DNA from: Avedoeria sp964651245
Lineage (GTDB): Bacteria; Chloroflexota; Anaerolineae; Epilineales; Epilineaceae
DNA: 64,000 nucleotides
Assembly: GCA_964651245.1 (NCBI GenBank)
Contig: CAZYVI010000001.1
Span: 310,001-374,000 of the forward strand
Direction: 5' to 3'
The position numbers and the translations under genes were made by a program. Position 1 is the stretch's first letter; the number at the start of each line of letters is the position of its first letter. Under the pieces are notes generated by a model that was not told where the DNA came from, ran no database searches, and was given only the letters and a program-made list of their open reading frames with translations. Of this stretch, positions 50,791-58,991 are shown one piece after another.

Positions 50791-50998
50791 GTTGGCTCCT
50801 TGCGGTCGGCGGCGCGACGGGACAGGAGCCGCGCCGACCGGTGGCGTATACGCGGCACGGCGACCCGGGTTGCGGCCGGCCGGGATGCCGTGCCCGCGGG
50901 CGGCGCGGGTGCGCGACGCGCCGTCACGATGGCCGGGCGGCCGGCGTCATCACCAGGGGCAGGGCTTGCCCGTCGCCACCACCCCCGAGGATCCCGTC

Positions 50999-52111
50999 AT
51001 GCACCCCCTCCCCGCCGACGTCCGGATCGCCCCCTGGGATCCCGCCACCGCCGACGGCGCCACCTGGGCGGCATACCACGCCTTCCGCCGCGCGCGCTAC
51101 GCCGAGTCGCGCCCCGACGATCCCGTGCCGCCCGACGCCGACGCCGAGATCTGGCTGCGCCAGCCCGAAGTGGGCGGCGCCAGCCGGCGCTGGCTGGCGT
51201 GGCGCGACGGGGCGATCGTCGGCGCGATGGGCCTGGGCTGGGTGGCCGAGGGGCCGATGTTCGAATCGAACCGCCACTTGGTGGGCGGCAGCGGCGCGGT
51301 GCTGCGGCCGCACCGCCGCCAAGGCATCGGGCTGGCGCTGGCGCGGCGGGTGCTGGCCGAGCTCGAGGCGCAGGACCGCCGCACCTGGACCAGCCAGACG
51401 ATCGAGGACGACGGACGGGCGTTCTTGGCCTGGCTCGGGGCCGTGCCCAAGATGGAGGCCTCCGAAAACCGCCTGGACCTGACGCGCGTCGACTGGGACA
51501 TGGTCGACCGCTGGGCGGCGGAGGGGCCGTCGCGCTCGCCGTCCACCACGCTCGAGTTCTGGCCCGATCGCGTCCCGGTCGAGGCGTACGAGCGCTACGC
51601 CCCGGCGCTGTCGCAGCTGTTCGACACGATGCCGTTCGACGACCTCGATCACGGCCAGACGGTGTTCACGCCCGAGCTGCTGGCCGACTACCAAGCGCGG
51701 ATCGACCGGATGAACGGCCATTGGCACACGATGATCACCCGCGAGCCCGACGGCACGATCTCGGGCGTCACCGACGTGAGCTACACGCCGGGCCAGCCCG
51801 ATCGGATCATCCAGCAATTCACCGGCGTCCACCCCGACCACCGCGGCCGCGGGTTGGGCAAGTGGCTCAAGGCGGCCATGCTCCGCGCCGCCCACGCGCG
51901 CCATCCCGACGCCCGCTGGGTCATCACCGGCAACGCCAACTCGAACGACCCGATGCTGGCGATCAACCGGGCGCTGGGGTTCACGGCGCACCGCGGCGAG
52001 ACGGTGTTCCAGCTGGATCGCGACGCGCTGCGGGCGCGGTTGGCCGAGGTGGACCGCGGCGCGCCCGACGCCGCGCCCGCCGCGCCCGGCTCGGGCGACG
52101 GCCGACCGTAA
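50999..52111 (+). CDS. Tandem GNAT acetyltransferase-like protein
   Basis: The 370-residue product contains two GNAT-like halves. The first (about 1-165) has GGSGAVLRPHRRQGIGLALARRV, the acetyl-CoA pyrophosphate-binding motif (R-x-x-G-x-G/A). The second (about 190-345) has FTGVHPDHRGRGLGKWLKAAML, also with an intact motif, and ends in NANSNDPMLAINRALGF. Double-GNAT proteins of this length occur widely in Actinobacteria and Chloroflexota; substrates are usually unknown. GAGG lies 9 nt before the ATG. It is divergent from nfeD and about 75 nt before an MFS transporter in the same direction. Confidence 0.87.
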   Translation: MHPLPADVRIAPWDPATADGATWAAYHAFRRARYAESRPDDPVPPDADAEIWLRQPEVGGASRRWLAWRDGAIVGAMGLGWVAEGPMFESNRHLVGGSGAVLRPHRRQGIGLALARRVLAELEAQDRRTWTSQTIEDDGRAFLAWLGAVPKMEASENRLDLTRVDWDMVDRWAAEGPSRSPSTTLEFWPDRVPVEAYERYAPALSQLFDTMPFDDLDHGQTVFTPELLADYQARIDRMNGHWHTMITREPDGTISGVTDVSYTPGQPDRIIQQFTGVHPDHRGRGLGKWLKAAMLRAAHARHPDARWVITGNANSNDPMLAINRALGFTAHRGETVFQLDRDALRARLAEVDRGAPDAAPAAPGSGDGRP

Positions 52112-52186
52112 CGCCAGGCCGGCCGGCGGCGACTGGCCCGTCGGGCCGCAGCCCTGCGGCCCCACGCACGCTCCGCGGAAGATGCC

Positions 52187-53425
52187 ATGCCCATGCCCGC
52201 CGTCCGGCGCGACCGCCGGCTGTTCACGATCCTGGCGATCGTCTTCGTCAACATCGTCGGCGCCGGCATGGTGCTGCCGACCCTGCCGCTCTACGCCGAG
52301 CGCACGTTCGCGCTGTCGCCGGTGGCGAACACGCTGCTGGTGTCGAGCTTCTTCGCCGCGCAGTTCGTGGCCGCGCCGATCCTCGGCCGCTGGTCCGACC
52401 GGATCGGCCGGATGCCGGTGCTGCTCGTCAGCCAGCTCGGCACGGCGTTGAGCTTCGTCCTGCTGATGGTGGCGCGCTCGCCGGCGATGCTCTTCGCCAG
52501 CCGGATCCTCGACGGCGTCACCGGCGGCAACATCACGGTGGCCCAGGCCTACGTGACCGACGTCACGCCGCGCGAGGGTCGCACCCAGGCCTTGGGGCTG
52601 ATCTTCGCCGCCTTCGGCATGGGCTTCGTCATCGGTCCGGCCCTGGGCGGCGCGCTCAGCTCGGCGTTCGGCGCGCCGGCGGTGTTCGGCGTCGCCATCG
52701 GCGCCACGCTGCTCACCGCCGCGCTCACCCGCTGGACGCTGCGCGAGACGCTGACGCCCGAGGTGCGGGCCGCCCGCGCCGCGCAGCGCGCCGCCGACGG
52801 CCACCGCGCCCTGGGCGCGGCGGCGGTCGGGTCCAATCGCGCCCTGGTGCTCGTGCTCGGGGTCGCCGTGCTGGGACAGTTCGCCCTCGGCCTGCTGCAG
52901 TCGACGTTCGCCTTGTACGGCGACGACGTGCTCTTCGACGACCTGCCGGACCGCTACGTCGCGCTTGCCGTCGGCGCGCTGCTGGGCGTCGTCGGGCTGG
53001 CGCAAGTGGTTACGCAGCTGGTGGTGCTGCGGCCGGCGCTGCGGCGCTGGGGCGAGGCGCGGCTCGTGGTCGGCGCCAACGCGCTGCGGGCGATCGGGAT
53101 GTTCCTCTACGCCGTGGCGCGCGGTCCGGCCCTGGCGCCGCTGGGCGCGCTGTTCTTCGCCATGGGCATGGGGCTGTCGATGCCGCCGCTGCAGACGCTG
53201 GCCACCCACGCCGTGGCCGACGGCGACCGCGGCGCCGTCCTGGGCTGGTTCCAGAGCGCCGCGAACCTCTCGATCGTCGCCAGCACCGCCCTGGCCGGCG
53301 TGCTGTACAGCGTCGGCCCGCCGGTCCCGTACGTCGTCGGCGGCGTGCTGTCCGTGGCGGCGATCGGGCCGTCGCTGTGGTTGCTGCGGCTGCCCGACGG
53401 CGCCGCGCCCGTCGTGGCGCGCTGA
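52187..53425 (+). CDS. MFS transporter (DHA1/TetA-like)
   Basis: The 412-residue product has about twelve membrane segments. Motif A is ILGRWSDRIGRMPVLL, followed by SRILDGVTGGNITVAQAYVTDV and FGMGFVIGPALGGAL (motif C), the antiporter-type signature of DHA1 drug:H+ exporters such as TetA. The ribosome site is weak (GGAAG). It is followed 3 nt later by a GTG-start peroxiredoxin-like gene, so the two are probably co-transcribed. The substrate is unknown; drug or metabolite export is inferred from the motifs. Confidence 0.9.
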   Translation: MPMPAVRRDRRLFTILAIVFVNIVGAGMVLPTLPLYAERTFALSPVANTLLVSSFFAAQFVAAPILGRWSDRIGRMPVLLVSQLGTALSFVLLMVARSPAMLFASRILDGVTGGNITVAQAYVTDVTPREGRTQALGLIFAAFGMGFVIGPALGGALSSAFGAPAVFGVAIGATLLTAALTRWTLRETLTPEVRAARAAQRAADGHRALGAAAVGSNRALVLVLGVAVLGQFALGLLQSTFALYGDDVLFDDLPDRYVALAVGALLGVVGLAQVVTQLVVLRPALRRWGEARLVVGANALRAIGMFLYAVARGPALAPLGALFFAMGMGLSMPPLQTLATHAVADGDRGAVLGWFQSAANLSIVASTALAGVLYSVGPPVPYVVGGVLSVAAIGPSLWLLRLPDGAAPVVAR

Positions 53426-53428
53426 GCG

Positions 53429-54004
53429 GTGGGCGCGCGCCTCGTGCCCGGCGCCGCTGCGCCGGACGCTGCCGTGCTCGACCCCGACGGCGCCGCCGTG
53501 GCGCTGGCCAGCCTCTGGCCGGCCGGCCCGACGGCGCTGCTGTTCATCCGCCACTTCGGCTGCCCGTACTGCCAGATCGCGCTGCGCGAGCTGGCCGCCG
53601 AGCGCGCCGGCCTCGAGGCGCTCGGCGCCCAGGTCGTCGCGGTGGCGATCGGCGAGCCGGTGCACGCGGCCACGTTCGGGCGGAAGCAGGCGCCGGGCGT
53701 GGCGCTGTACGTCAGCCCCGACACTGCGGCCCATCGCGCCTTCGGGCTGCGTCGCGGACTGCCGTGGGAGGTCGTCAACCCGCGCACCGTGGCCCGCGGC
53801 ACGCGGCTGGCCGCCCAGGGCATCCTGCCGCGCGTGCCGACGGGCGACCCGTTCCTGCTGCCCGGGACGTTCGTCGTCGACCGCGCCGGCCGCGTCGCCT
53901 ACGCCCGCTACGCCGCCGACGTCAGCGACAACCCCGACTGGGCCGAGCTGCGCGCGGCCGTGGCGGCGGCCGTGTCGAGCGGCGGCGGCGCGACCGGTCG
54001 CTGA
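53429..54004 (+). CDS. Peroxiredoxin-like AhpC/TSA family protein
   Basis: The 191-residue product is thioredoxin-fold. FIRHFGCPYCQIALRELA carries Cys45 and Cys48, the CxxC of the AhpC/TSA-2 (PRXL2-like) family rather than the TxxC of classical peroxiredoxins. LPGTFVVDRAGRVAYARYAAD near the end matches the family's last strand and helix. It should be a cytoplasmic thiol oxidoreductase. The GTG start lies 3 nt after the MFS stop without a strong ribosome site, consistent with translational coupling. Confidence 0.87.
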   Translation: MGARLVPGAAAPDAAVLDPDGAAVALASLWPAGPTALLFIRHFGCPYCQIALRELAAERAGLEALGAQVVAVAIGEPVHAATFGRKQAPGVALYVSPDTAAHRAFGLRRGLPWEVVNPRTVARGTRLAAQGILPRVPTGDPFLLPGTFVVDRAGRVAYARYAADVSDNPDWAELRAAVAAAVSSGGGATGR

Positions 54005-54093
54005 CGGCGCGGCGCGGTCGGCGGGCGCGCCGGGCGGCCGCCGCGGCGGCGATCGCGCCGGCCCTGTCACACCCGCGCCGGCGGGCTTCGTTG

Positions 54094-54099
54094 TACCAT
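54094..54099 (+). promoter_or_regulatory. Candidate -10 (TACCAT) of the large subtilase gene
   Basis: TTGTACCATCC is the most promoter-like site in the 197-bp gap, about 100 nt before ATG 54202. -35 not recognisable. Confidence 0.3.
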
Positions 54100-54201
54100 C
54101 CGACGCCGCGGCGCCTGCGGGGCGCGCGCGACATACAGGGGACGGTCCCCGTCGCCGCGCGGCGGGCGGCCGGAGTGCAACGAACCACGAGGAGGATGCG
54201 G

Positions 54202-57200
54202 ATGTCGGATATGGTGCGCCGCCTGCGGGCGGCTGTCGTTCCCTTGCTGGCGCTGGCGGCCCTGACCGCCGTGCCGCTGGCCGTGCTGCAGGCCGCCGGC
54301 CGCGGCCCGGCCCAGCCGGCGGATCCAGCGGCGCTGCCGCCGCCGGCCCATCCGTCGGCGGCGCTGGCGGAGCTGGCCGACCGGCCGGCCGAGGACAAGC
54401 TGACCGACGCCTTGGCCGAGACCGTGGCCGACGCCAAGGGCGAGGACGACCTCGTCGTCTACGTCCAGTCGGACCGCGCCGTCGACTTCGCGCCCGTCAG
54501 CGACCGCGTTCACGCCTGGCAGATGCCGGCCGGCGAACACGCCGCGCTGGTCTGGCTGCCGCCGTCCAAGGTGGGCGCGCTGGCCAAGCTCGAGGGCGTC
54601 GCGCGCGTCTCGAACGCCGCCATCGGCAGCGAGTCGCCGATCGTCATGCCGCTGCCGGCGCCGGACGACGAGCTGGCGTGGCGCTACGAGCCGCTCAGCC
54701 CCGAGGCGGGCGCGGCGCTCGCCGCCCAGGCGCAGGCGGCCCCGCCGTGGTCGCCGGTCGACGGCCAGACGGCGGCCGGCAAGGCCGATCGGGCGCCGAG
54801 CGCCAAGGGCGGCGCGCAGCCCAAGGGCTGGCACGACGTCTGGCGCGGCCACGGCGCGAAGGACGCCTGGGAGCAGGGCTTCACCGGCGCCGGCGTCAAG
54901 GTCGCCGTCCTCGACACGTCCGTCGATTTCGCCCATCCCGACCTCCAGGGCAGCTACGCGACGTACGAGAAGGGTCCCTACGCCGGCTGGCCGGAGATCT
55001 TCGACCCGACCGGCATGGTGATCTACGCCCAGGAGATGGCCTCGCCGCCGGCGCCGAACGCCCTGCCGCCGACGGCGGCCGGCAACGGCGGCATCGTGCG
55101 GATGCGCAACGCCATCACCGTCACCGCCGGCACGGTCGGCGGGCGCGACGTGCTGACCGGCTGCATCTCGGCGCGGGCCACGGTGCGCGTCGACAACCGC
55201 AACGTCGTCCAGTTCCTGCCGCCCAACTGCGACTACATCGTGCCGGCGTCCAAGAGCAACCGGGTCCTGCACGGCCTCCACCCCGACGCCAACATCCGCC
55301 AGGTGGGCGCCGAGCCCAACGCGGTGCCGCCGGTGCTGGCGCGCTGGCTCGACGTCATCCTCGTCGACGCCAACGAGCCGGGCGTCTACGACACGGTCTA
55401 CGCCGACCTCGACTTCGACCGCGACTTCACCGACGAGAAGCCGATGACGAAGGCCGACCCGGTGGGCTGGCGCGACATCAACGGCAACGGGATCGCCGAC
55501 TTCTCGGCCGGGACGCTGTACTGGATCGCCGACGGCGTCGCCCCGCCGCCGGGCGCCTACCTGCTCGGGCTCGAGGACGAGATCCCGGCCGCTTACAGCT
55601 TCATCGGCATCCAGGCCGACACCGGCGGCCATGGCACGCTGTGCGCCTCGAACGTCGCCTCGCGCGGCCGGCTGGGCGTGCCCGAGGAGGTGACGCTCCG
55701 CTTCCGCGACCTGCCGGGCGACGGCAAGCCGATGCCGCTGAACCCGGGCATGGGCAAGGAGGCGCTCGTCGTCTCGGTCGGCGACATCTACAGCGGCGGC
55801 AACCTCGGCTTCGACATCGGCTGGCGCTTCGGCGTGCTGGGCGCCGACCCCGACGACCCGAGCGACGACCCGCAGATCACGTCGAACAGCTACGGCTTCA
55901 GCGCCAACGACGACGACGGCTGGGACGCGAACTCGCGGGCGATCGACTACTACGTCCGCACGTTCAACCGGACCTCGACCGGCCTCTACTCGGCCGGCAA
56001 CGGCGGCCCGGGCTACGGCACGATCCCGGTGCCCAAGCCCTCGACCGGCATGGGCATCGCCGCCTCGACCCAGATGGGCTCGACCGGCTGGGACTCGATC
56101 CTCGACTCGACCCAGATCACGTTCGGCGACGTGACGCCGTGGTCGGACCGCGGCCCGACGGCCATCCTCGGCATCGGCCCGCACATCGCCGCCGACGGCG
56201 CCTACGCCTCGGGCTCGAACCCGCTGAACGCCGTCACCGCCAACGCCGCCCAGCCCGAGTTCAAGCGCGACGGCGAGTATGCCAACGCCACGTGGGGCGG
56301 CACGAGCCGCTCGTCGCCGGTGGCGGCGGGCCTCATGTCGCTCGTCTACCAGGCCTACAAGGCGAAGCACGGCACCTGGCCGACGTGGCAGGAGGCCCGC
56401 GCCATCGCCATGGCCGGCAGCCGCTTCAACGGCTACGACGCCTTCACGACCGGCGCCGGCGTCCTCGACGGCGGCGACGCGGTGCGGCTGGCGTCGGGCG
56501 CGTCGGGCGTCTACAGCATGCCCTCGGAGTGGACGTCGGGCGGCTACCGCGGCCAGCGCTACCCCGGGTTCGCCAGCATCCAGCACCCGGGCACCACGAG
56601 CAAGCAGACCTTCACCCTGTCCAACGTCGACGACAAGCCCGTCGAGGTGGCGGTGTCGGGCCAGTGGCTGCGGCGCGTGGCCACCAAGGACCTGCCGTTC
56701 ACGTCGAAGCCGGTCACCGACGAGGTCGGCTCGCCGACGTCGTTCAACGCCCCGCAGTACATGCTGCCGATCGAGCGCGAGTGGGTGCCCGAGGGCACCG
56801 ACCTCATGGTGGTCCGCATGGCCTACCCGCTCGAGGACATGGACCTCCAGGCGCCCGACGGCGGCCCGTTCACGCCGGCCCAGCCCGCCAACTCCTACCT
56901 CTACGCCGACAACATCTGGCGGATGACCGTCTTCCAGCACACCGACCACAACGACAACCAGAAGCTCTGGAACGACGCCAACGGCAACGGCATCGTCGAC
57001 TTCCAGCTCACGACGTACTACACCCAGACGCTGGACGCCACCGACGGCGTCACGACGCGGCAGATCGACTACGCCACGGCCGAGATCGAGCAGGGCGAGT
57101 ACGAGCGGTTCGCCTACGCCAACAACGAGTCGAACAACCACATCGTGGCGGTCCACCACCCGCTCGAGCGCTGGGCCAGCGGCATGTACCTCGGGCTGTC

Positions 57201-58884
57201 GCACTACGTCGTCGGCGCCGGCGCCACCGCGCGCGGCCGGACGCCCAAGGTGCCCGAGACGACGCTCGACATCCGCATCGACTTCTACGCCTACACCGAT
57301 TGGCCGTGGCTGAGCGTCGACAAGGAGACGGTGACGATCCCGGCCGCCTCCGCCGCCGGCCCCGGCACGGTGCAGATCGAGGGCACGATGACGCTGCCGG
57401 CCGACGCCGGCTACGGCAGCTACGTCGGCGCGATCCTGGCCGACTACGCCCGCGACACGGCCGGCGGCGACGTCCCGGTCGACAGCCCGGGCGGCTACGA
57501 GCTGCCCAACCGGCGCCTGGTGGTGCCGGTGAACGTGAACGTGGCGGCGCAGTACCGCTGGAACGGGCCTGTCAGCTTCGGCCCGTCGGCGGCCGACCCC
57601 GACCTGTCGTACGACAACGGCACCGTCACCGGCGCCCAGAGTTGGGGCTGGCGGCCGGAGTCGGGCGACTGGCGCTACTTCATGTTCGACGCCGCCGCGC
57701 CGCCGCGCAACACGCTCGCCTACCTGGTCACGAAGACCACGTGGGACGACCCGTCGGAGGGTATGACCGACATCGACACCCGGCTCTACGGCCCGGTCGC
57801 CGATCGCTACACCGACCCCACCCACCCGGCCAACGCGGCCGAGGAGGTCGACGGCCAGGTGCGCGATCGCAGCGACGCCGCCTACTACGGGCCGTACACG
57901 CTCGGGCTGATGGCGTCGAGCCCGCGCGCCAACCTCAACGCCGGTCGCTGGGCCTTCAACACGTCCAGCGGCGCGGCCGAGGACTGGCTGTCGGCGCCCG
58001 CTGGCGAGGGCCTGCACGAGATCATGCTCGACAACGTCCTCCACAGCGGCTCGTCGATCAACCTCCCGTTCGAGACCACGATCGGCTCGCTGCGCGTCTC
58101 GCCGTCGCCGGTCGTCCTCGAGGGCGCGGCGTGCGTCGACCTGACGATGCAGTCCGACCTGGCGCTGGCCGACATCTCGGTCCAGTCGTACGGCCTGACG
58201 ACGCCCGAGCGGTACGACGACCAGCCGGTCCAGCAAGACGACCAGAACAACGCCGCCACCGCGACCTACCGCAAGCCGTTCGTGCTGCCCAGCGAGGCCG
58301 CCCAGCTGCGGATCGAGGTCGACGGCGCGGACGACGACGACCTCGACGTGTTCCTGCTCTACGACGAGGACGGCGACGGCACGTTCAACTTCGCCACCGA
58401 GCAGCGCGCCACGGCGGCCAACGGACCGTCGGCCGACGAGGTCGTGAACGTGGTCGGCAACCTCCCGGCGGGCGACTACGAGATCTGGGTCCACGGCTTC
58501 ACGGTGCTCGGCACCGGCAAGACGTTCGACCTGACGTTCGACGCGGTCTACGGCGACGACATCGCAGTCATGGACCCGCCGTCGTCGCTGCCGGCGGGCC
58601 AGCCGCAGACGCTGCGCCTCTGCCCGGACGCGGCCGGGGTGGCCGACCTCACCGCGCCGGCGAACGGCGTCGTCCACGTCGGACCGCCGTCGTCGCCGGC
58701 GATGGTGACGATCCCGGTGACGTGGTACCCGGCCGGCACCGCGCCGACGCCGGAGCCGCAGGCGCCGGAGGGCGTGTTCCTGCCGGCGCTGCTGCGCGCC
58801 GACATGTTCAACGCCGACGGCATGGCGCCGGCCGCCGCCGGCCGCGCCCTGCGCGAGGGCGTGGGCGAGGCGCGCGGGCGCTAG
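54202..58884 (+). CDS. Large secreted subtilisin-like protease (S8) with insert and C-terminal beta domains
   Basis: The product has 1560 residues: signal peptide (about 1-32), propeptide-like region to about 215, then an S8 domain with Asp238 (VAVLDTSVDF), His477 (GGHGTLCASN) and Ser702 (GGTSRSSPVAAG). Asp-His spacing is 239 residues, far above the usual 30-45. The insert carries a beta-rich region with two cysteines and a calcium-type loop (DINGNGIADF); a second such loop (DANGNGIVDF) lies downstream. Beta-sandwich modules and a pre-peptidase-like C-terminal domain (about 1350-1450) follow, then EGVFLPALLR near the end, a YLP-type motif with a 33-residue extension. GAGGAGG precedes the ATG by 6 nt. 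A strong terminator follows. Confidence 0.88.
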   Translation: MSDMVRRLRAAVVPLLALAALTAVPLAVLQAAGRGPAQPADPAALPPPAHPSAALAELADRPAEDKLTDALAETVADAKGEDDLVVYVQSDRAVDFAPVSDRVHAWQMPAGEHAALVWLPPSKVGALAKLEGVARVSNAAIGSESPIVMPLPAPDDELAWRYEPLSPEAGAALAAQAQAAPPWSPVDGQTAAGKADRAPSAKGGAQPKGWHDVWRGHGAKDAWEQGFTGAGVKVAVLDTSVDFAHPDLQGSYATYEKGPYAGWPEIFDPTGMVIYAQEMASPPAPNALPPTAAGNGGIVRMRNAITVTAGTVGGRDVLTGCISARATVRVDNRNVVQFLPPNCDYIVPASKSNRVLHGLHPDANIRQVGAEPNAVPPVLARWLDVILVDANEPGVYDTVYADLDFDRDFTDEKPMTKADPVGWRDINGNGIADFSAGTLYWIADGVAPPPGAYLLGLEDEIPAAYSFIGIQADTGGHGTLCASNVASRGRLGVPEEVTLRFRDLPGDGKPMPLNPGMGKEALVVSVGDIYSGGNLGFDIGWRFGVLGADPDDPSDDPQITSNSYGFSANDDDGWDANSRAIDYYVRTFNRTSTGLYSAGNGGPGYGTIPVPKPSTGMGIAASTQMGSTGWDSILDSTQITFGDVTPWSDRGPTAILGIGPHIAADGAYASGSNPLNAVTANAAQPEFKRDGEYANATWGGTSRSSPVAAGLMSLVYQAYKAKHGTWPTWQEARAIAMAGSRFNGYDAFTTGAGVLDGGDAVRLASGASGVYSMPSEWTSGGYRGQRYPGFASIQHPGTTSKQTFTLSNVDDKPVEVAVSGQWLRRVATKDLPFTSKPVTDEVGSPTSFNAPQYMLPIEREWVPEGTDLMVVRMAYPLEDMDLQAPDGGPFTPAQPANSYLYADNIWRMTVFQHTDHNDNQKLWNDANGNGIVDFQLTTYYTQTLDATDGVTTRQIDYATAEIEQGEYERFAYANNESNNHIVAVHHPLERWASGMYLGLSHYVVGAGATARGRTPKVPETTLDIRIDFYAYTDWPWLSVDKETVTIPAASAAGPGTVQIEGTMTLPADAGYGSYVGAILADYARDTAGGDVPVDSPGGYELPNRRLVVPVNVNVAAQYRWNGPVSFGPSAADPDLSYDNGTVTGAQSWGWRPESGDWRYFMFDAAAPPRNTLAYLVTKTTWDDPSEGMTDIDTRLYGPVADRYTDPTHPANAAEEVDGQVRDRSDAAYYGPYTLGLMASSPRANLNAGRWAFNTSSGAAEDWLSAPAGEGLHEIMLDNVLHSGSSINLPFETTIGSLRVSPSPVVLEGAACVDLTMQSDLALADISVQSYGLTTPERYDDQPVQQDDQNNAATATYRKPFVLPSEAAQLRIEVDGADDDDLDVFLLYDEDGDGTFNFATEQRATAANGPSADEVVNVVGNLPAGDYEIWVHGFTVLGTGKTFDLTFDAVYGDDIAVMDPPSSLPAGQPQTLRLCPDAAGVADLTAPANGVVHVGPPSSPAMVTIPVTWYPAGTAPTPEPQAPEGVFLPALLRADMFNADGMAPAAAGRALREGVGEARGR

Positions 58885-58930
58885 CCGTCGCGCGGGGCGC
58901 GGTCGACCCGCGCCGCCCGCGATCGACACC

Positions 58931-58970
58931 GGGGCCGGATCCGCCGAGGCGGGTCCGGCCCCGTTTCGTT
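58931..58970 (+). terminator. Intrinsic terminator after the large subtilase gene
   Basis: GGGGCCGGATCCGCC, loop GA, GGCGGGTCCGGCCCC, then GTTTCGTT. A long stem with one G-T pair and a T-rich tail. It separates the protease gene from the FG-GAP/VWA gene, whose -10 begins 9 nt downstream. Confidence 0.85.
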
Positions 58971-58978
58971 CGAGGCGC

Positions 58979-58984
58979 TACACT
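58979..58984 (+). promoter_or_regulatory. TANNNT -10 element for a leaderless start (TACACT)
   Basis: GCTACACT ends exactly 7 nt before ATG 58992. No Shine-Dalgarno is placed for use. Because it lies right behind a terminator, transcription of the next gene must start near here. Confidence 0.55.
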
Positions 58985-58991
58985 TGCCGGC

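Noticed and set aside
50850..50930. A third copy of the 31-bp palindromic repeat near GGCACGG...GCCGTGCC
   Set aside because: Only short 7-8 bp arms match and they are separated by about 25 bp; the 31-bp unit is not present.
49726..54201. Upstream extension of the large subtilase frame by about 1490 codons
   Set aside because: The upstream part overlaps SPFH, NfeD, GNAT, MFS and peroxiredoxin genes. The signal peptide and GAGGAGG place the start at 54202.
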